DNA from: Candidatus Poseidoniaceae archaeon
Lineage (GTDB): Archaea > Thermoplasmatota > Poseidoniia > Poseidoniales > Poseidoniaceae
DNA length: 11,094 bases
Reading direction: 5' to 3'
NCBI GenBank assembly: GCA_022425185.1
Contig: JAKMFY010000288.1
Location: forward strand, 1-11,094
Both the position numbers and the translations under genes were made by a program. A model generated the notes under the pieces. That model had not been told where the DNA came from, did not search any database, and was given only the letters and a program-made list of their open reading frames with translations. Shown piece by piece: positions 1 to 7,285 of the stretch. The stretch's first letter is position 1. Each line of letters begins with the position of its first letter.

Positions 1-691
1 CTCTTATCTGGCTGCTCAATTTCATTGAATTCAATGAATTAATGATTACTAGAGGATTACTTTCTGGTGCTGATGTTGAAACTGGAATTTTATCTTCACC
101 AACTTCTTTACTTTCTTCAATTGGTTCGTTTACAACGATTTCTGGAACTTCTTCTAAATCAGTATCAAGTTCTTCCATCGACTTCTCAAGTTCTTGTTCA
201 GCAACAATTCGAGCCGCCTCTTGTTCAGCAGCCAAACGAATAGCTTCTTGTTCAGCAGCAATTCGAGTGGCTTCCTGTTCAGCAGCAATTCGAGCTGCCT
301 CCTCTTCAGCGGCAATTCGGGCAGTTTCGGCAGGGTCTGGTATTCCAAGGGGTAATTCAATCTGTTCAAAATAAGTGAACAAATCTCCAACAGTTACGAC
401 TTTGTCGTTATCAGAATCAAGGAGTGTGAGGAGTCCATTGATAACCCACGCCGGGGGTGAAGTCCCAGTTGTTTTTTCTAATGCTGCGGAGAGTTCATGA
501 GGCTGAATGACTGCATCATTGTTGGAATCGATAGTACTCGCAATTTCTGCTCCAGTTAGGCCAGATCCGAGTAACCAACTTGTGAATTGTTCATTCAGTT
601 GTCCAATCATTGGGTTTGTGGAAACCATTTGTTTGATGTGATTTCGCATTTTTTCTTGGACCATATTCTTAGCAGCGGACATAGTACTCAT
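1..691 (-). CDS. EF-hand protein with 9-residue coiled-coil repeats (3' end off the left edge)
   Basis: I found this by translating the minus strand from the ATG at 691. The frame stays open to base 1, so the C-terminus is missing (230 codons seen). Two EF-hand loops are visible: residues 55-66 (D-S-N-N-D-A-V-I-Q-P-H-E) and 92-103 (D-S-D-N-D-K-V-V-T-V-G-D), with acidic residues at loop positions 1, 3, 5 and 12. Calcium binding is therefore likely. From about residue 124 come five 9-residue units of the type ARIAAEQEA, predicted to form a charged helix, then an acidic linker rich in E and V. No N-terminal signal peptide is apparent. The start is preceded by GGAG and follows the CCA-enzyme stop by 35 bp, so co-transcription is likely. 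Met4 (682) is an alternative start. The specific role is unknown; the missing end could hold a membrane anchor or further domain. Confidence 0.85.
   Translation of the reverse strand, partial: MSTMSAAKNMVQEKMRNHIKQMVSTNPMIGQLNEQFTSWLLGSGLTGAEIASTIDSNNDAVIQPHELSAALEKTTGTSPPAWVINGLLTLLDSDNDKVVTVGDLFTYFEQIELPLGIPDPAETARIAAEEEAARIAAEQEATRIAAEQEAIRLAAEQEAARIVAEQELEKSMEELDTDLEEVPEIVVNEPIEESKEVGEDKIPVSTSAPESNPLVIINSLNSMKLSSQIR
188..322 (-). repeat. Five tandem 27-bp coding repeats (ARIAAEQEA units)
   Basis: Five exact-length 27-bp units (188-214, 215-241, 242-268, 269-295, 296-322) encode ARIAAEQEA-like nonapeptides inside the EF-hand gene. The units differ at several bases but keep the frame. They look like an expanded coiled-coil segment, with each unit holding two small-residue positions and an acidic end. 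Confidence 0.85.
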
Positions 692-726
692 TCACTCCAT
701 ATCGCCGTATGGTATCAAACTGCCTC

Positions 727-2037
727 CTACGGAAATTGGAGTTTTGGCCAATGAGCAAACTCATCCTCATGCCAAGATAAGGTGCAAAGAAGGGTTTCGA
801 TTTGCTCTAGGTCCGTAAGATTTCGAGCAATCTGTTCACGATGCAACCAGTTCTTCAGAGCACCAAGTTTTGGCCCTTGTTGCACGTTTGTATGAGACAT
901 AATCCAGTCGCCAGTGGCCAATGACTTTGATGATGGGCTTGAAACTAATTCATCGCTTCGAGAAATGCATTCATGAATCTCATCCTTGGAGTGTCCACCT
1001 TGATTTAACGGTGCGAATAGGGCTTCAATCCGAAGATGTTGTTGAGCCCAATTGCCTAGAACATATTGGTGTATACGTAGAGTTGAATCTAAGAGTTCTG
1101 GTATGTGCCCTAAACAACGATGCCGGAAAATGAGCGTTTTCTTTTCCTGATTGCTAAGTTTGAGAGATTTGCTTGCTTGTTCAAATGCTGTAATTGGGGC
1201 ATCACGGAAGAGTACGACTAGTCTATCGAGCACATCATCACCTTCGAGCGAATCAAGTAAGGATATGCGATAATCATCAAGCATCCAATCGAAATTAAAG
1301 ATTTGAAGAAGGATACCATCATCTGCCATTTGCTGAAGTATTCTTGAAGCGTTTTTTCCAATGAGAATCCTTTTCAATTCAGACCAAACTCTTTCACCGG
1401 CTATTTTTGAAAGCATGCTTCTCGTTGATCTCAGAGCGTTTGCTAGATTTGGTTCAGGTTTCCAGATACCAGCTATGCCCTGATCCATGAAACGGTAGGT
1501 TCGTAGGATTCGTAATGCGTCTTCTGAAAGTCTTGCCTTAGGTTCACCTACTGCACATATACGTTTTCTTTTCAGGTCTTCAAAGCCTCCGTATGGGTCG
1601 TAATATACGCCTTTTTTGACATCCAGTGCCATCGAATTCATGGACAAATCTCGACGGGACAAATCAACGGAAAGAGAGAGCCCCCATTCGACTTCATCTG
1701 GTCGTCGTCCATCTCCGTAACCCTTCTCAGTTCTAAGCGTAGTAATCTCATAAAAATCGCCTTTTGAACGAAACGTGATTGTACCAAATTTCTCGCCAGT
1801 TGGAATCATATCAGGGTACGTCTTCATCTTTTCAGGGACCATGGTGGTTGCTAAATCATAATCAACAATTGGTGATTCAAGCAATGCGTTACGTATTGCC
1901 CCTCCTACAATCCAAACTGAGTGGCCTTGTTCTTCAAACCAATCAACAATCTTCAGTAAACTCTCTGGAAGGTTCTGAACCATCCGCCTAAGTTCTGGAG
2001 TGAGGGCCTTTGCATCGATGCCGCTTGTCGGTTCCAT
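727..2037 (-). CDS. cca: Class II tRNA nucleotidyltransferase / poly(A) polymerase family (probable CCA-adding enzyme)
   Basis: This 436-residue protein has the ordered motifs of the bacterial/eukaryotic class II nucleotidyltransferases, which add or repair the CCA end of tRNA in the cytoplasm. VGGAIRN (44-50) is followed by the catalytic DYD (59-61), TTLRTE (99-104) and a GRRPDEVEW loop. Then come RRDLSMNSMA (128-137), DPYGGFEDL (147-155), the base-selecting SEDALRILR (171-179) and ERVWSEL (215-221). The remaining 200 residues are the helical body and tail. Length and loop look CCA-adding rather than PAP-like, though A- or CC-adding specificity cannot be excluded. GGGAG lies 4 bases before the ATG. 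The gene leads a leftward unit with the EF-hand gene and is divergent from the SerK-like gene. It is unusual here because archaea normally use an unrelated class I CCA enzyme, so transfer from bacteria or a second role in RNA tailing is possible. Confidence 0.88.
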   Translation of the reverse strand: MEPTSGIDAKALTPELRRMVQNLPESLLKIVDWFEEQGHSVWIVGGAIRNALLESPIVDYDLATTMVPEKMKTYPDMIPTGEKFGTITFRSKGDFYEITTLRTEKGYGDGRRPDEVEWGLSLSVDLSRRDLSMNSMALDVKKGVYYDPYGGFEDLKRKRICAVGEPKARLSEDALRILRTYRFMDQGIAGIWKPEPNLANALRSTRSMLSKIAGERVWSELKRILIGKNASRILQQMADDGILLQIFNFDWMLDDYRISLLDSLEGDDVLDRLVVLFRDAPITAFEQASKSLKLSNQEKKTLIFRHRCLGHIPELLDSTLRIHQYVLGNWAQQHLRIEALFAPLNQGGHSKDEIHECISRSDELVSSPSSKSLATGDWIMSHTNVQQGPKLGALKNWLHREQIARNLTDLEQIETLLCTLSWHEDEFAHWPKLQFP

Positions 2038-2074
2038 ACATCTCCCTCATGCTAGCCGTTGCTCAAGTAAGAAA

Positions 2075-2086
2075 AAGCATTATCCC
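2075..2086 (+). promoter_or_regulatory. Probable archaeal core promoter (TATA-like element) of the SerK-like gene
   Basis: The sequence AAGCATTATCCC follows a purine run (AAGAAAA). Its TTAT begins 28 nt upstream of the ATG at 2108, the expected TATA distance for a transcript starting at the start codon. No Shine-Dalgarno is evident for that ATG. The same octamer AAGCATTA occurs at the same distance before the gene at 7996. The reverse strand of this element could also serve the divergent CCA gene. Confidence 0.45.
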
Positions 2087-2107
2087 GTGAATTTGTTTGG
2101 GAAGGCC

Positions 2108-2551
2108 ATGGCTTGGGATGAATCTGATGTGCGACTTGTTCCTCTTGAATGGCTCAAACCTCATGAAGAAATCAAAGTTAAGAATATGAAAAAGTTACTC
2201 GATATGACTCTTCGATGGAATGGATTCACTAAGCCCCTAATTGTTGACAAAACAACCGGAGCAATTCTCGATGGTCATCATCGCCACGCTGTTGCTATGC
2301 GGCTTGAACTTGCCAGGATTCCTGTAATCGCTGTAGATTATTTCGAGAATGAATCAATCGATATTGAATTGTGGCCTGCTTCAAAACTCAAAGAAATCAC
2401 AAAGCAGGACGTCATAAACATGGCTTTGTCAGATCACTTATTTCCCCCGAAAACAACTCGCCACAGGATCGCAGATTACTTGCCGCCAATCCACGTTTCT
2501 TTGGAAAAATTGTCCCTTCTAAGCCCTACGAGTTCTGAAGAGTCTGAGTAG
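2108..2551 (+). CDS. Small ParB/Srx-fold protein, SerK-like (putative free L-serine kinase)
   Basis: This is a 147-residue protein of ParB/sulfiredoxin-like fold. It shows VPLEWLKPHEEI (11-22), a GAILDGHHRHA core (51-61), IPVIAVDYF (71-79), IELWP (86-90) and a C-terminal PPKTTRHRI stretch (113-121). The KPHEE, DGHHR, W and TRH features resemble archaeal SerK (ADP-dependent kinase of free serine, first described in Thermococcus) and the related SbnI. In that family the Glu of the HE motif and the DGHHR segment form the active site. It is shorter than those roughly 240-residue proteins, so it may be a minimal version. DNA binding of the ParB type is less likely because no HTH domain follows. 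I chose ATG 2108 over an in-frame ATG at 2000, which would overlap the divergent CCA gene. The ParB domain begins just after 2108, and a TATA-like element sits at -28. The 3' end overlaps the M61 gene by 26 bp. Confidence 0.65.
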   Translation: MAWDESDVRLVPLEWLKPHEEIKVKNMKKLLDMTLRWNGFTKPLIVDKTTGAILDGHHRHAVAMRLELARIPVIAVDYFENESIDIELWPASKLKEITKQDVINMALSDHLFPPKTTRHRIADYLPPIHVSLEKLSLLSPTSSEESE

Positions 2552-4361
2552 TGGCTTTCCAGAACCTGTTTCCTTCACAAACAGAGACAGTGGGAGACTT
2601 TGGCTCCGTTATTGGAGTTACATTCATTTCCTGTATGATTGAACTACGAGAATAAAGGATGGTAATCTCTCTCTTAGTATTCCCCTTGAGTGCACTCTTT
2701 AGTTGCTCAGAGGAGGTAATTCTCTGGCCATCGATTGCAATAATCTCATCTCCAACTTGCAAATGTTCCCGCACTGGTGATTCTTGGAGATGTGATGAAA
2801 CAAGCAATTTGTTATTTTGAGTACGTAAGTTAATTCCAAGCCAACCTTGTTCAAAGTCCTTCCATGCAACATCCTCTGTTCCCTCTTTACGCTCTTTTGT
2901 CTTACCCGATTCAAATGGAATTCCGAAAAGGGTGAAAGCATGATCCAAATTCAAAACCCCTTTTTGAGTGGTAAGTTCGTCAAGGAAGCCACCGAGTCTT
3001 CTTCCTCCTCGTAGAGATGTCAAGGCCTTTCGAATATCCTTGTATTGTATTCCTCTGTCTGATTTCTTTTCGACATCAATATTGTGCTTATGATAGAGTT
3101 CTGCCATGAGATCTCCAACTCCAGATTCTCCATTTGATCTCTTACGAAGTTCTGCATCGAGTGCAAAGACAGATAATTCGCCCTCTAGGTAATATGAAAT
3201 TTGAGTTTCTCTCGAGTAAGGATGCCCTCTATAGAGGTGTATCCATGCTTCATGACTTGCTTCACAAAGTGATTGAGAGTTGATTCCATTTCGAGAATGA
3301 TGCCGTTTTAATTTCCTTTTCATGTCTGCAAAGTAATCCTCTTTACTCCAAGCACCGCTTTGCAAACAGATAATGTCCCCAAGCCATGATGTCGTTCCTT
3401 CAAACCACCACAAGAGGTCAGAGTTGACTTCTCGCTGGAGATCGTAATCGAGGAATTTCTTCGGTCTTAGTCGCTTAACGTTCCATTTGTGTAAATATTC
3501 ATGGCTAAAGAGACTCACTAAGTCTCTGTATTCTTCGACATTGCCTGGTTGTAATGATGTTCTTGGAACCATGGATGTTTGAGAGTTCATGTGCTCAAGG
3601 CCTCCGCGTGGTCCGCCAGTCAAGTGTAAAATCGTGTGATAGTCTTCCTCAATGATGCCAAATAAAGCATGATGTTCTTTGACGATACTCTTCATATCGT
3701 GGATAAACCGTTCCACCATTACCGGATGTGGCTCTTTTCCACCAGCGTCCCAAATGTCAAGTGTATGTCTTATCCCATCGATGGTGGTTTCGATGACGGA
3801 ATTTGAGTTGCACTCTGCAATACCATCGAGTAGATCGTCACGATTTTTTGCTGAAAAAATGTGAACATTCATGCCATCATTCTCATTCATCCCAATCTTA
3901 TCCAGTTGAGTGGTAACGTTCCAACTCTTTGGAAGTTTGAATTCAATTGAATGCTTGAAATTCATTCGTTCGGTCTCTATACCAGACGTAGGTAAAAACC
4001 ATGTAAAAGGGGGCATCATATGGAGGTGAGATTCATCAAAATGATTGGAGCGTACAGATAAATCCACAGCTAGGAGTTGGTATTCGACAGTTACATATTT
4101 TGAGGATTGTACATCTGAAATAACAATTGAATCAACTTCTTTTCTTGAAAAAGTCAACGCATTTCCCAACTCATCACAAACTGACAAGTCTGTGACATGT
4201 TGAATTGGTTCACGAAGGAAGTATGATCCAGGAACCCATCGAGGAAAAGAGAGGGTTAACTTGGGCTTGGAAAATGGCGCTTTGATCTGTATTGCAACTC
4301 TGAGTCTCTGGTGAGATGGTTGTGTCGCATCGACTGTGAAGGTGATACCTGACTCTGTCAT
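2526..4361 (-). CDS. M61-family metallopeptidase (glycyl-aminopeptidase type) with C-terminal PDZ domain
   Basis: This 611-residue protein matches the M61 layout. An N-terminal beta domain (1 to about 200) contains FPRWVPGSYFLRE (39-51). The GGLEHMNS segment (253-260) precedes the zinc motif HEYLH (287-291), which is followed by WNVKRLRP. FEGTTSW supplies the third ligand, Glu321, and a helical region follows. A PDZ domain covers roughly 506-575 (GWLGINL ... VGDEIIAIDGQ). Family members release N-terminal residues, preferring Gly, from peptides. No signal peptide is visible, so it probably acts in the cytoplasm on peptides. The ATG overlaps the HEAT-gene TGA as ATGA, with no ribosome site of its own, which implies translational coupling in the PIMT-HEAT-M61 operon. 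All catalytic residues are present. Substrate preference is inferred from family only. Confidence 0.92.
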   Translation of the reverse strand: MTESGITFTVDATQPSHQRLRVAIQIKAPFSKPKLTLSFPRWVPGSYFLREPIQHVTDLSVCDELGNALTFSRKEVDSIVISDVQSSKYVTVEYQLLAVDLSVRSNHFDESHLHMMPPFTWFLPTSGIETERMNFKHSIEFKLPKSWNVTTQLDKIGMNENDGMNVHIFSAKNRDDLLDGIAECNSNSVIETTIDGIRHTLDIWDAGGKEPHPVMVERFIHDMKSIVKEHHALFGIIEEDYHTILHLTGGPRGGLEHMNSQTSMVPRTSLQPGNVEEYRDLVSLFSHEYLHKWNVKRLRPKKFLDYDLQREVNSDLLWWFEGTTSWLGDIICLQSGAWSKEDYFADMKRKLKRHHSRNGINSQSLCEASHEAWIHLYRGHPYSRETQISYYLEGELSVFALDAELRKRSNGESGVGDLMAELYHKHNIDVEKKSDRGIQYKDIRKALTSLRGGRRLGGFLDELTTQKGVLNLDHAFTLFGIPFESGKTKERKEGTEDVAWKDFEQGWLGINLRTQNNKLLVSSHLQESPVREHLQVGDEIIAIDGQRITSSEQLKSALKGNTKREITILYSRSSIIQEMNVTPITEPKSPTVSVCEGNRFWKATTQTLQNS

Positions 4362-5368
4362 GATGTGGGTTCATCGGTTACGGTTGATAGGTTTCGCGCT
4401 GCACTCAGAACGACTTCGTCGGAAGATTGGTTGAGGACTTTTTGCGCTAACTCTTGGATAAGGTCCTCGTTTTGTCGATGTAAGATGCGTTCTAGCATCC
4501 TCGATTTGTCGATACTATCCACACGGTCATCAAACAGCAGGTTTTCTCTTAGAGCATCACTTTTGGAATCATTTCGACCAACAAGCCAGCGTGAAACAAC
4601 AGATGTACAATCTTGGGCAAGAAGTGCGTTTATTCTGCTGTCGTCTGCTTCATGTATGTGCTCTCTCATACTCGATACGAAGAATCTACGTTGGGAATTT
4701 GTACAACCTTTAGCGAGTGACGTTAGATTCTCACTCTCTTCTTCCATTGCCTTAGGAACTGCTAATTTCCATAATGCAGCATCATTAGATATCGCTGTAT
4801 TGAGGAGTGATTCATCTTCTTTACTGAGATTCATTTCGAGCATTCTAATTCCAGCATGCTTTCGAACATCGGGATGCTGATCGACGAGAGCATCTCTTAG
4901 GGAGGGAATGTTATCTGTGGCTGCGAGAGAGGCTGATTTGATGACAGGATCGTTTGAAATCAGGAAGGATTGTTCTTCTTCATTGGTTGAAAATTTATTT
5001 TCGATAAGATAGATAGAACCATTTCTTTTCACGATTGAATCTTCGCTTACAAGCAAAAGGCGGGCTAATTTTTCTGCTAGTTTCACATCCTGAATATTTT
5101 GGAGAACCGAGGAGACGCATTTATGTCCATCAATTTTGTTCCCTTCAGCTAATTCGATGAGCAGATGGGGTGCATGCTCAGGAGCCCATCTTCGATAGGC
5201 TTCAATAGCCTTATTTCTAAACCAAATATCTTTGTCATTGAGGAATTTAGAAAAAGCCTCTACACTTTCATGAATATCAGAATCGAACAAGACGCGTACC
5301 GCTCTCCTGCGCTGGCGGACGTCTTTATGCTTGAGTTTAGCAATCGTAGACTGAACAGATGCTGCCAT
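4358..5368 (-). CDS. HEAT-repeat protein
   Basis: This 336-residue protein appears all-helical and is built of HEAT-like repeats. The clearest units are at residues 16-60 (RQRRRAVRVLF ... DIWFRNKAIEAYRRW) and about 135-180 (DPVIKSASLAA ... HPDVRKHAGIRMLEM). More degenerate helical pairs continue to the end, where DEVVLSAARNL closes the array. Such repeats make curved scaffolds for protein-protein contacts; no enzymatic motif or membrane segment is seen. GAGGG lies 6 bases before the ATG and overlaps the stop of the PIMT-like gene 9 bp upstream. The stop shares ATGA with the M61 start. Sitting between two protein-modifying enzymes, it may hold or deliver substrates for them, but that is inference from gene order. 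It lacks the E-rich catalytic motif of phycocyanobilin-lyase HEAT proteins as far as I can see. Confidence 0.8.
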   Translation of the reverse strand: MAASVQSTIAKLKHKDVRQRRRAVRVLFDSDIHESVEAFSKFLNDKDIWFRNKAIEAYRRWAPEHAPHLLIELAEGNKIDGHKCVSSVLQNIQDVKLAEKLARLLLVSEDSIVKRNGSIYLIENKFSTNEEEQSFLISNDPVIKSASLAATDNIPSLRDALVDQHPDVRKHAGIRMLEMNLSKEDESLLNTAISNDAALWKLAVPKAMEEESENLTSLAKGCTNSQRRFFVSSMREHIHEADDSRINALLAQDCTSVVSRWLVGRNDSKSDALRENLLFDDRVDSIDKSRMLERILHRQNEDLIQELAQKVLNQSSDEVVLSAARNLSTVTDEPTS

Positions 5369-5377
5369 GGAAATCCC

Positions 5378-6325
5378 TCAGGGCTTGAATTCATCAAAAG
5401 TTGGTCCAGAGGGTTGGTCATCACCATCGATATCTCCTGGTCTGGCGAGCGAGGGTGTCAACATCAACTGAATCATGGGCCATAGATGGACGAATTGTTG
5501 CATATTTTCTATGATAAACTCTTCCAACCTTTCGTGTTCAGTTTGCTCCATAAGACGTAACTGATCGGCGAGCTCTCCTAATGCGTGTAAATCTTCTGGG
5601 CCACACAATTCCATCTCATGACAGGTTTCGATTAACGTTTCAATTAAATCAGCAATTTCTAACGCAGTTAATGGTTCTGGTTCACTTTCGATAATGTCAA
5701 CAGGGCCAAAGGAGACTGGTCCCAGTGACGTCGGTTGAAGTTCATTTCCTTGGCGTTCAATCTTCATCAATTCTTGGTTTCTATATTCACCGATTGGAGC
5801 GATTACGAATCCATTTTCCACGATTCGTTCCTTCATCCATGATGGAATTTCTGAAATCCCTCCAGTTACGACGATTCTATTCAAATCGCCGGGTGTTTCA
5901 ATCGGAGCGACCTCGACTGCCTCGATTGTTCGAACGTCGATTGTTGGCCAACCAGAGAGTGCTTTTGCAGTGTGGCGAATGATTTCTTCTGAGGGGTCGA
6001 GCAGAAGGACTCTCCCATCTTCTCCAAGAATTGTTGCTATCAAAGCAGCAAGATAGCCTCCTTTCGAACCGAGAACAAGAACTTCTTGACCTTTCGATAA
6101 TTCAAGTTGATATAATAGAGTAACAATCATATGTGGTGCAGAAATTGTCTTGACGCCACCGTTTTTTGTTTCCATAAAAACAACTGGTCTGTCGTGAAAA
6201 AAACAATCGTAATCATAGGATGTAAATTGTTCGAGATGAAGCGAACACATTGCTTCTCGGACATCTTCGGGAACAATCATCCCCGAATCTTGAATCCGAT
6301 TCAGGAGTTCGTTTATCCCATCCAT
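5378..6325 (-). CDS. pcm: Protein-L-isoaspartate O-methyltransferase-like protein with acidic C-terminal extension
   Basis: The 315-residue product resembles PIMT, which methylates isoaspartyl residues of damaged proteins using SAM. It has the family substrate motif TISAPHM (60-66) and a Rossmann motif I, QEVLVLGSKGGYLAALIA (80-97). It also has GRVLLLDPSEE (104-114) for motif post-I, and NRIVVTGGISEIP with FVIAPIG (149-161, 173-179) for motif II and the following strand. Two deviations stand out. The usual EVGTGSGY is VLGSKGGY, and the Asp of DRIVVT is Asn149. The family normally ends near 210-220, whereas here about 100 acidic helical residues follow (ALEIADLIETLIETCHEME, then a D/P-rich tail). 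GGTGAGG is 5 bases before the ATG. It is the first gene of the PIMT-HEAT-M61 operon. It could be a true repair enzyme or a PIMT-derived methyltransferase with another target. Confidence 0.8.
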   Translation of the reverse strand: MDGINELLNRIQDSGMIVPEDVREAMCSLHLEQFTSYDYDCFFHDRPVVFMETKNGGVKTISAPHMIVTLLYQLELSKGQEVLVLGSKGGYLAALIATILGEDGRVLLLDPSEEIIRHTAKALSGWPTIDVRTIEAVEVAPIETPGDLNRIVVTGGISEIPSWMKERIVENGFVIAPIGEYRNQELMKIERQGNELQPTSLGPVSFGPVDIIESEPEPLTALEIADLIETLIETCHEMELCGPEDLHALGELADQLRLMEQTEHERLEEFIIENMQQFVHLWPMIQLMLTPSLARPGDIDGDDQPSGPTFDEFKP

Positions 6326-6330
6326 GATAA

Positions 6331-6337
6331 CCTCACC
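6331..6337 (-). promoter_or_regulatory. Strong Shine-Dalgarno site of the PIMT-like gene
   Basis: GGTGAGG read on the minus strand lies 5 bases before the ATG at 6325 and fits the archaeal anti-SD. It fixes the start of the PIMT-like gene and supports translation from an internal site on a longer message that may include the HTH_10 gene 39 bp upstream. Confidence 0.6.
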
Positions 6338-6364
6338 AAACTGTTACGTAAAAACATGAGGTGA

Positions 6365-7231
6365 TTATTTGATATCCTTTCTCAGCTCACTTAGAATCTC
6401 TTCTGGATTTTTAGACGAATCAATCTCGTTGAATTCAGAGGGATTTTGTTCGAGTTCAAGTTTGATATTATCTTTCATTCTCTGAATTAGCGATTCGAAA
6501 CCTTCTGTGTTCATACCAGCATCTTGCATATCGATTTCCATGCTAAGCACAATACTCCGTGCATCTTCGGGTCTCAACCGAACATCGGTCATGGAAGAGA
6601 AGATATCATCCATCAGGATTCCTTCGATTTTTGTTAGATGTTCAGAGACAGTCGCTCTTGCGAGCCCCATTTGTTCTGATAATTCAGTGAATTTGATTCT
6701 TTTTGGGAGGTCATAATAGCCATTATCATAAGCAAATTTAGCGAGTTTTAGTTGCTTTTCAGAGAGAATAGTTTCGTATTTTTGAGGTGTAAGATTCAGA
6801 TTTCGTGCACTTGTTCGATCAGGTTTTGACATTAAACGCATAACTCCGGACATAAGTCTTAATTTCAATGAAGGTCCTTGAATGACGTAAGTGAGGCCGT
6901 TTTCATCTAGCCGTGAACCAGGGACAGCATAGGTACCTTTTGTTCGAGCATTGAGGTTTGAAAGAGGGTGAATTATCCTACAGATGATGAGATGGCCTTC
7001 TTCAGGTTTTGTAGATTCATGCATCACATCGATGACATCAAGAAAATCTAGCGAACCAATGTCAGAAATGCTAATTCCCTCTTTGAGGTGGAATTTTAGC
7101 AAGCATTGAATGTCTTTTGGAGTTCTGTTAATGTAAGATAGGAATTCAACTCGTTCTGCAACATCAAGCAATGGGGCAATCTCAATTGCCCCCAGGCGGT
7201 CCCGTTTCCAAAAAAAACTTGCTTCCCGCAT
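6365..7231 (-). CDS. HTH_10 (Bat-type) archaeal transcription regulator
   Basis: This 288-residue protein has a C-terminal helix-turn-helix of the HTH_10 / bacterio-opsin-activator type at about 157-205: LSEKQLKLAKFAYDNGYYD, then PKRIKFTELSEQMGLARAT and VSEHLTKIE. The spacing is typical of this archaeal family. The first 150 residues form an N-terminal sensor-like domain with no motif I can name. It is not a PAS or GAF domain by eye. About 75 acidic residues follow the HTH. The family acts as one-component regulators responding to light, redox or metabolites; the signal here is unknown. I preferred ATG 7231 to a GTG at 7249 because TTAA lies 28 nt before that ATG and no ribosome site is present, which suggests a leaderless transcript. 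Its targets may include the PIMT operon 39 bp downstream or the membrane gene upstream, by proximity only. Confidence 0.88.
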   Translation of the reverse strand: MREASFFWKRDRLGAIEIAPLLDVAERVEFLSYINRTPKDIQCLLKFHLKEGISISDIGSLDFLDVIDVMHESTKPEEGHLIICRIIHPLSNLNARTKGTYAVPGSRLDENGLTYVIQGPSLKLRLMSGVMRLMSKPDRTSARNLNLTPQKYETILSEKQLKLAKFAYDNGYYDLPKRIKFTELSEQMGLARATVSEHLTKIEGILMDDIFSSMTDVRLRPEDARSIVLSMEIDMQDAGMNTEGFESLIQRMKDNIKLELEQNPSEFNEIDSSKNPEEILSELRKDIK

Positions 7232-7253
7232 GAATATAACGAAGCACACTATG

Positions 7254-7264
7254 AATTAAGTGAA
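7254..7264 (-). promoter_or_regulatory. TATA-like element of the HTH_10 gene
   Basis: On the minus strand TTCACTTAATT is present, with TTAA starting 28 nt upstream of ATG 7231. It gives the same spacing as the elements before 2108 and 7996, although it does not share their full octamer. It falls in the short gap between the membrane-protein stop and the regulator. Confidence 0.35.
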
Positions 7265-7285
7265 TCGGCTAAGTTAGTTGATACA

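Noticed and set aside
188..322. Possible CRISPR-like or satellite repeat
   Set aside because: The units are contiguous, in frame, 27 bp long and without spacers; they encode a coiled-coil repeat.
42..374. Rightward Ser/Ala-rich open frame
   Set aside because: It is the antisense of the EF-hand/coiled-coil gene; its SCSAAIRAA repeats are the reverse reading of the 27-bp repeats, and the minus frame has real domains.
2000..2107. Longer N-terminus of the SerK-like protein from ATG 2000
   Set aside because: It would overlap the start of the divergent CCA gene, adds a Ser/Lys-rich stretch without family similarity, and lies upstream of the likely promoter at 2075-2086.
4365..4880. 171-codon rightward frame antisense to the HEAT gene
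   Set aside because: Its composition is Ser/Arg-rich as expected for an antisense shadow, with no motif, and it overlaps a well-supported HEAT-repeat gene in an operon.
7232..7249. GTG start for the HTH_10 gene
   Set aside because: It adds only six residues, with no ribosome site; the TATA-like element is correctly spaced for ATG 7231.
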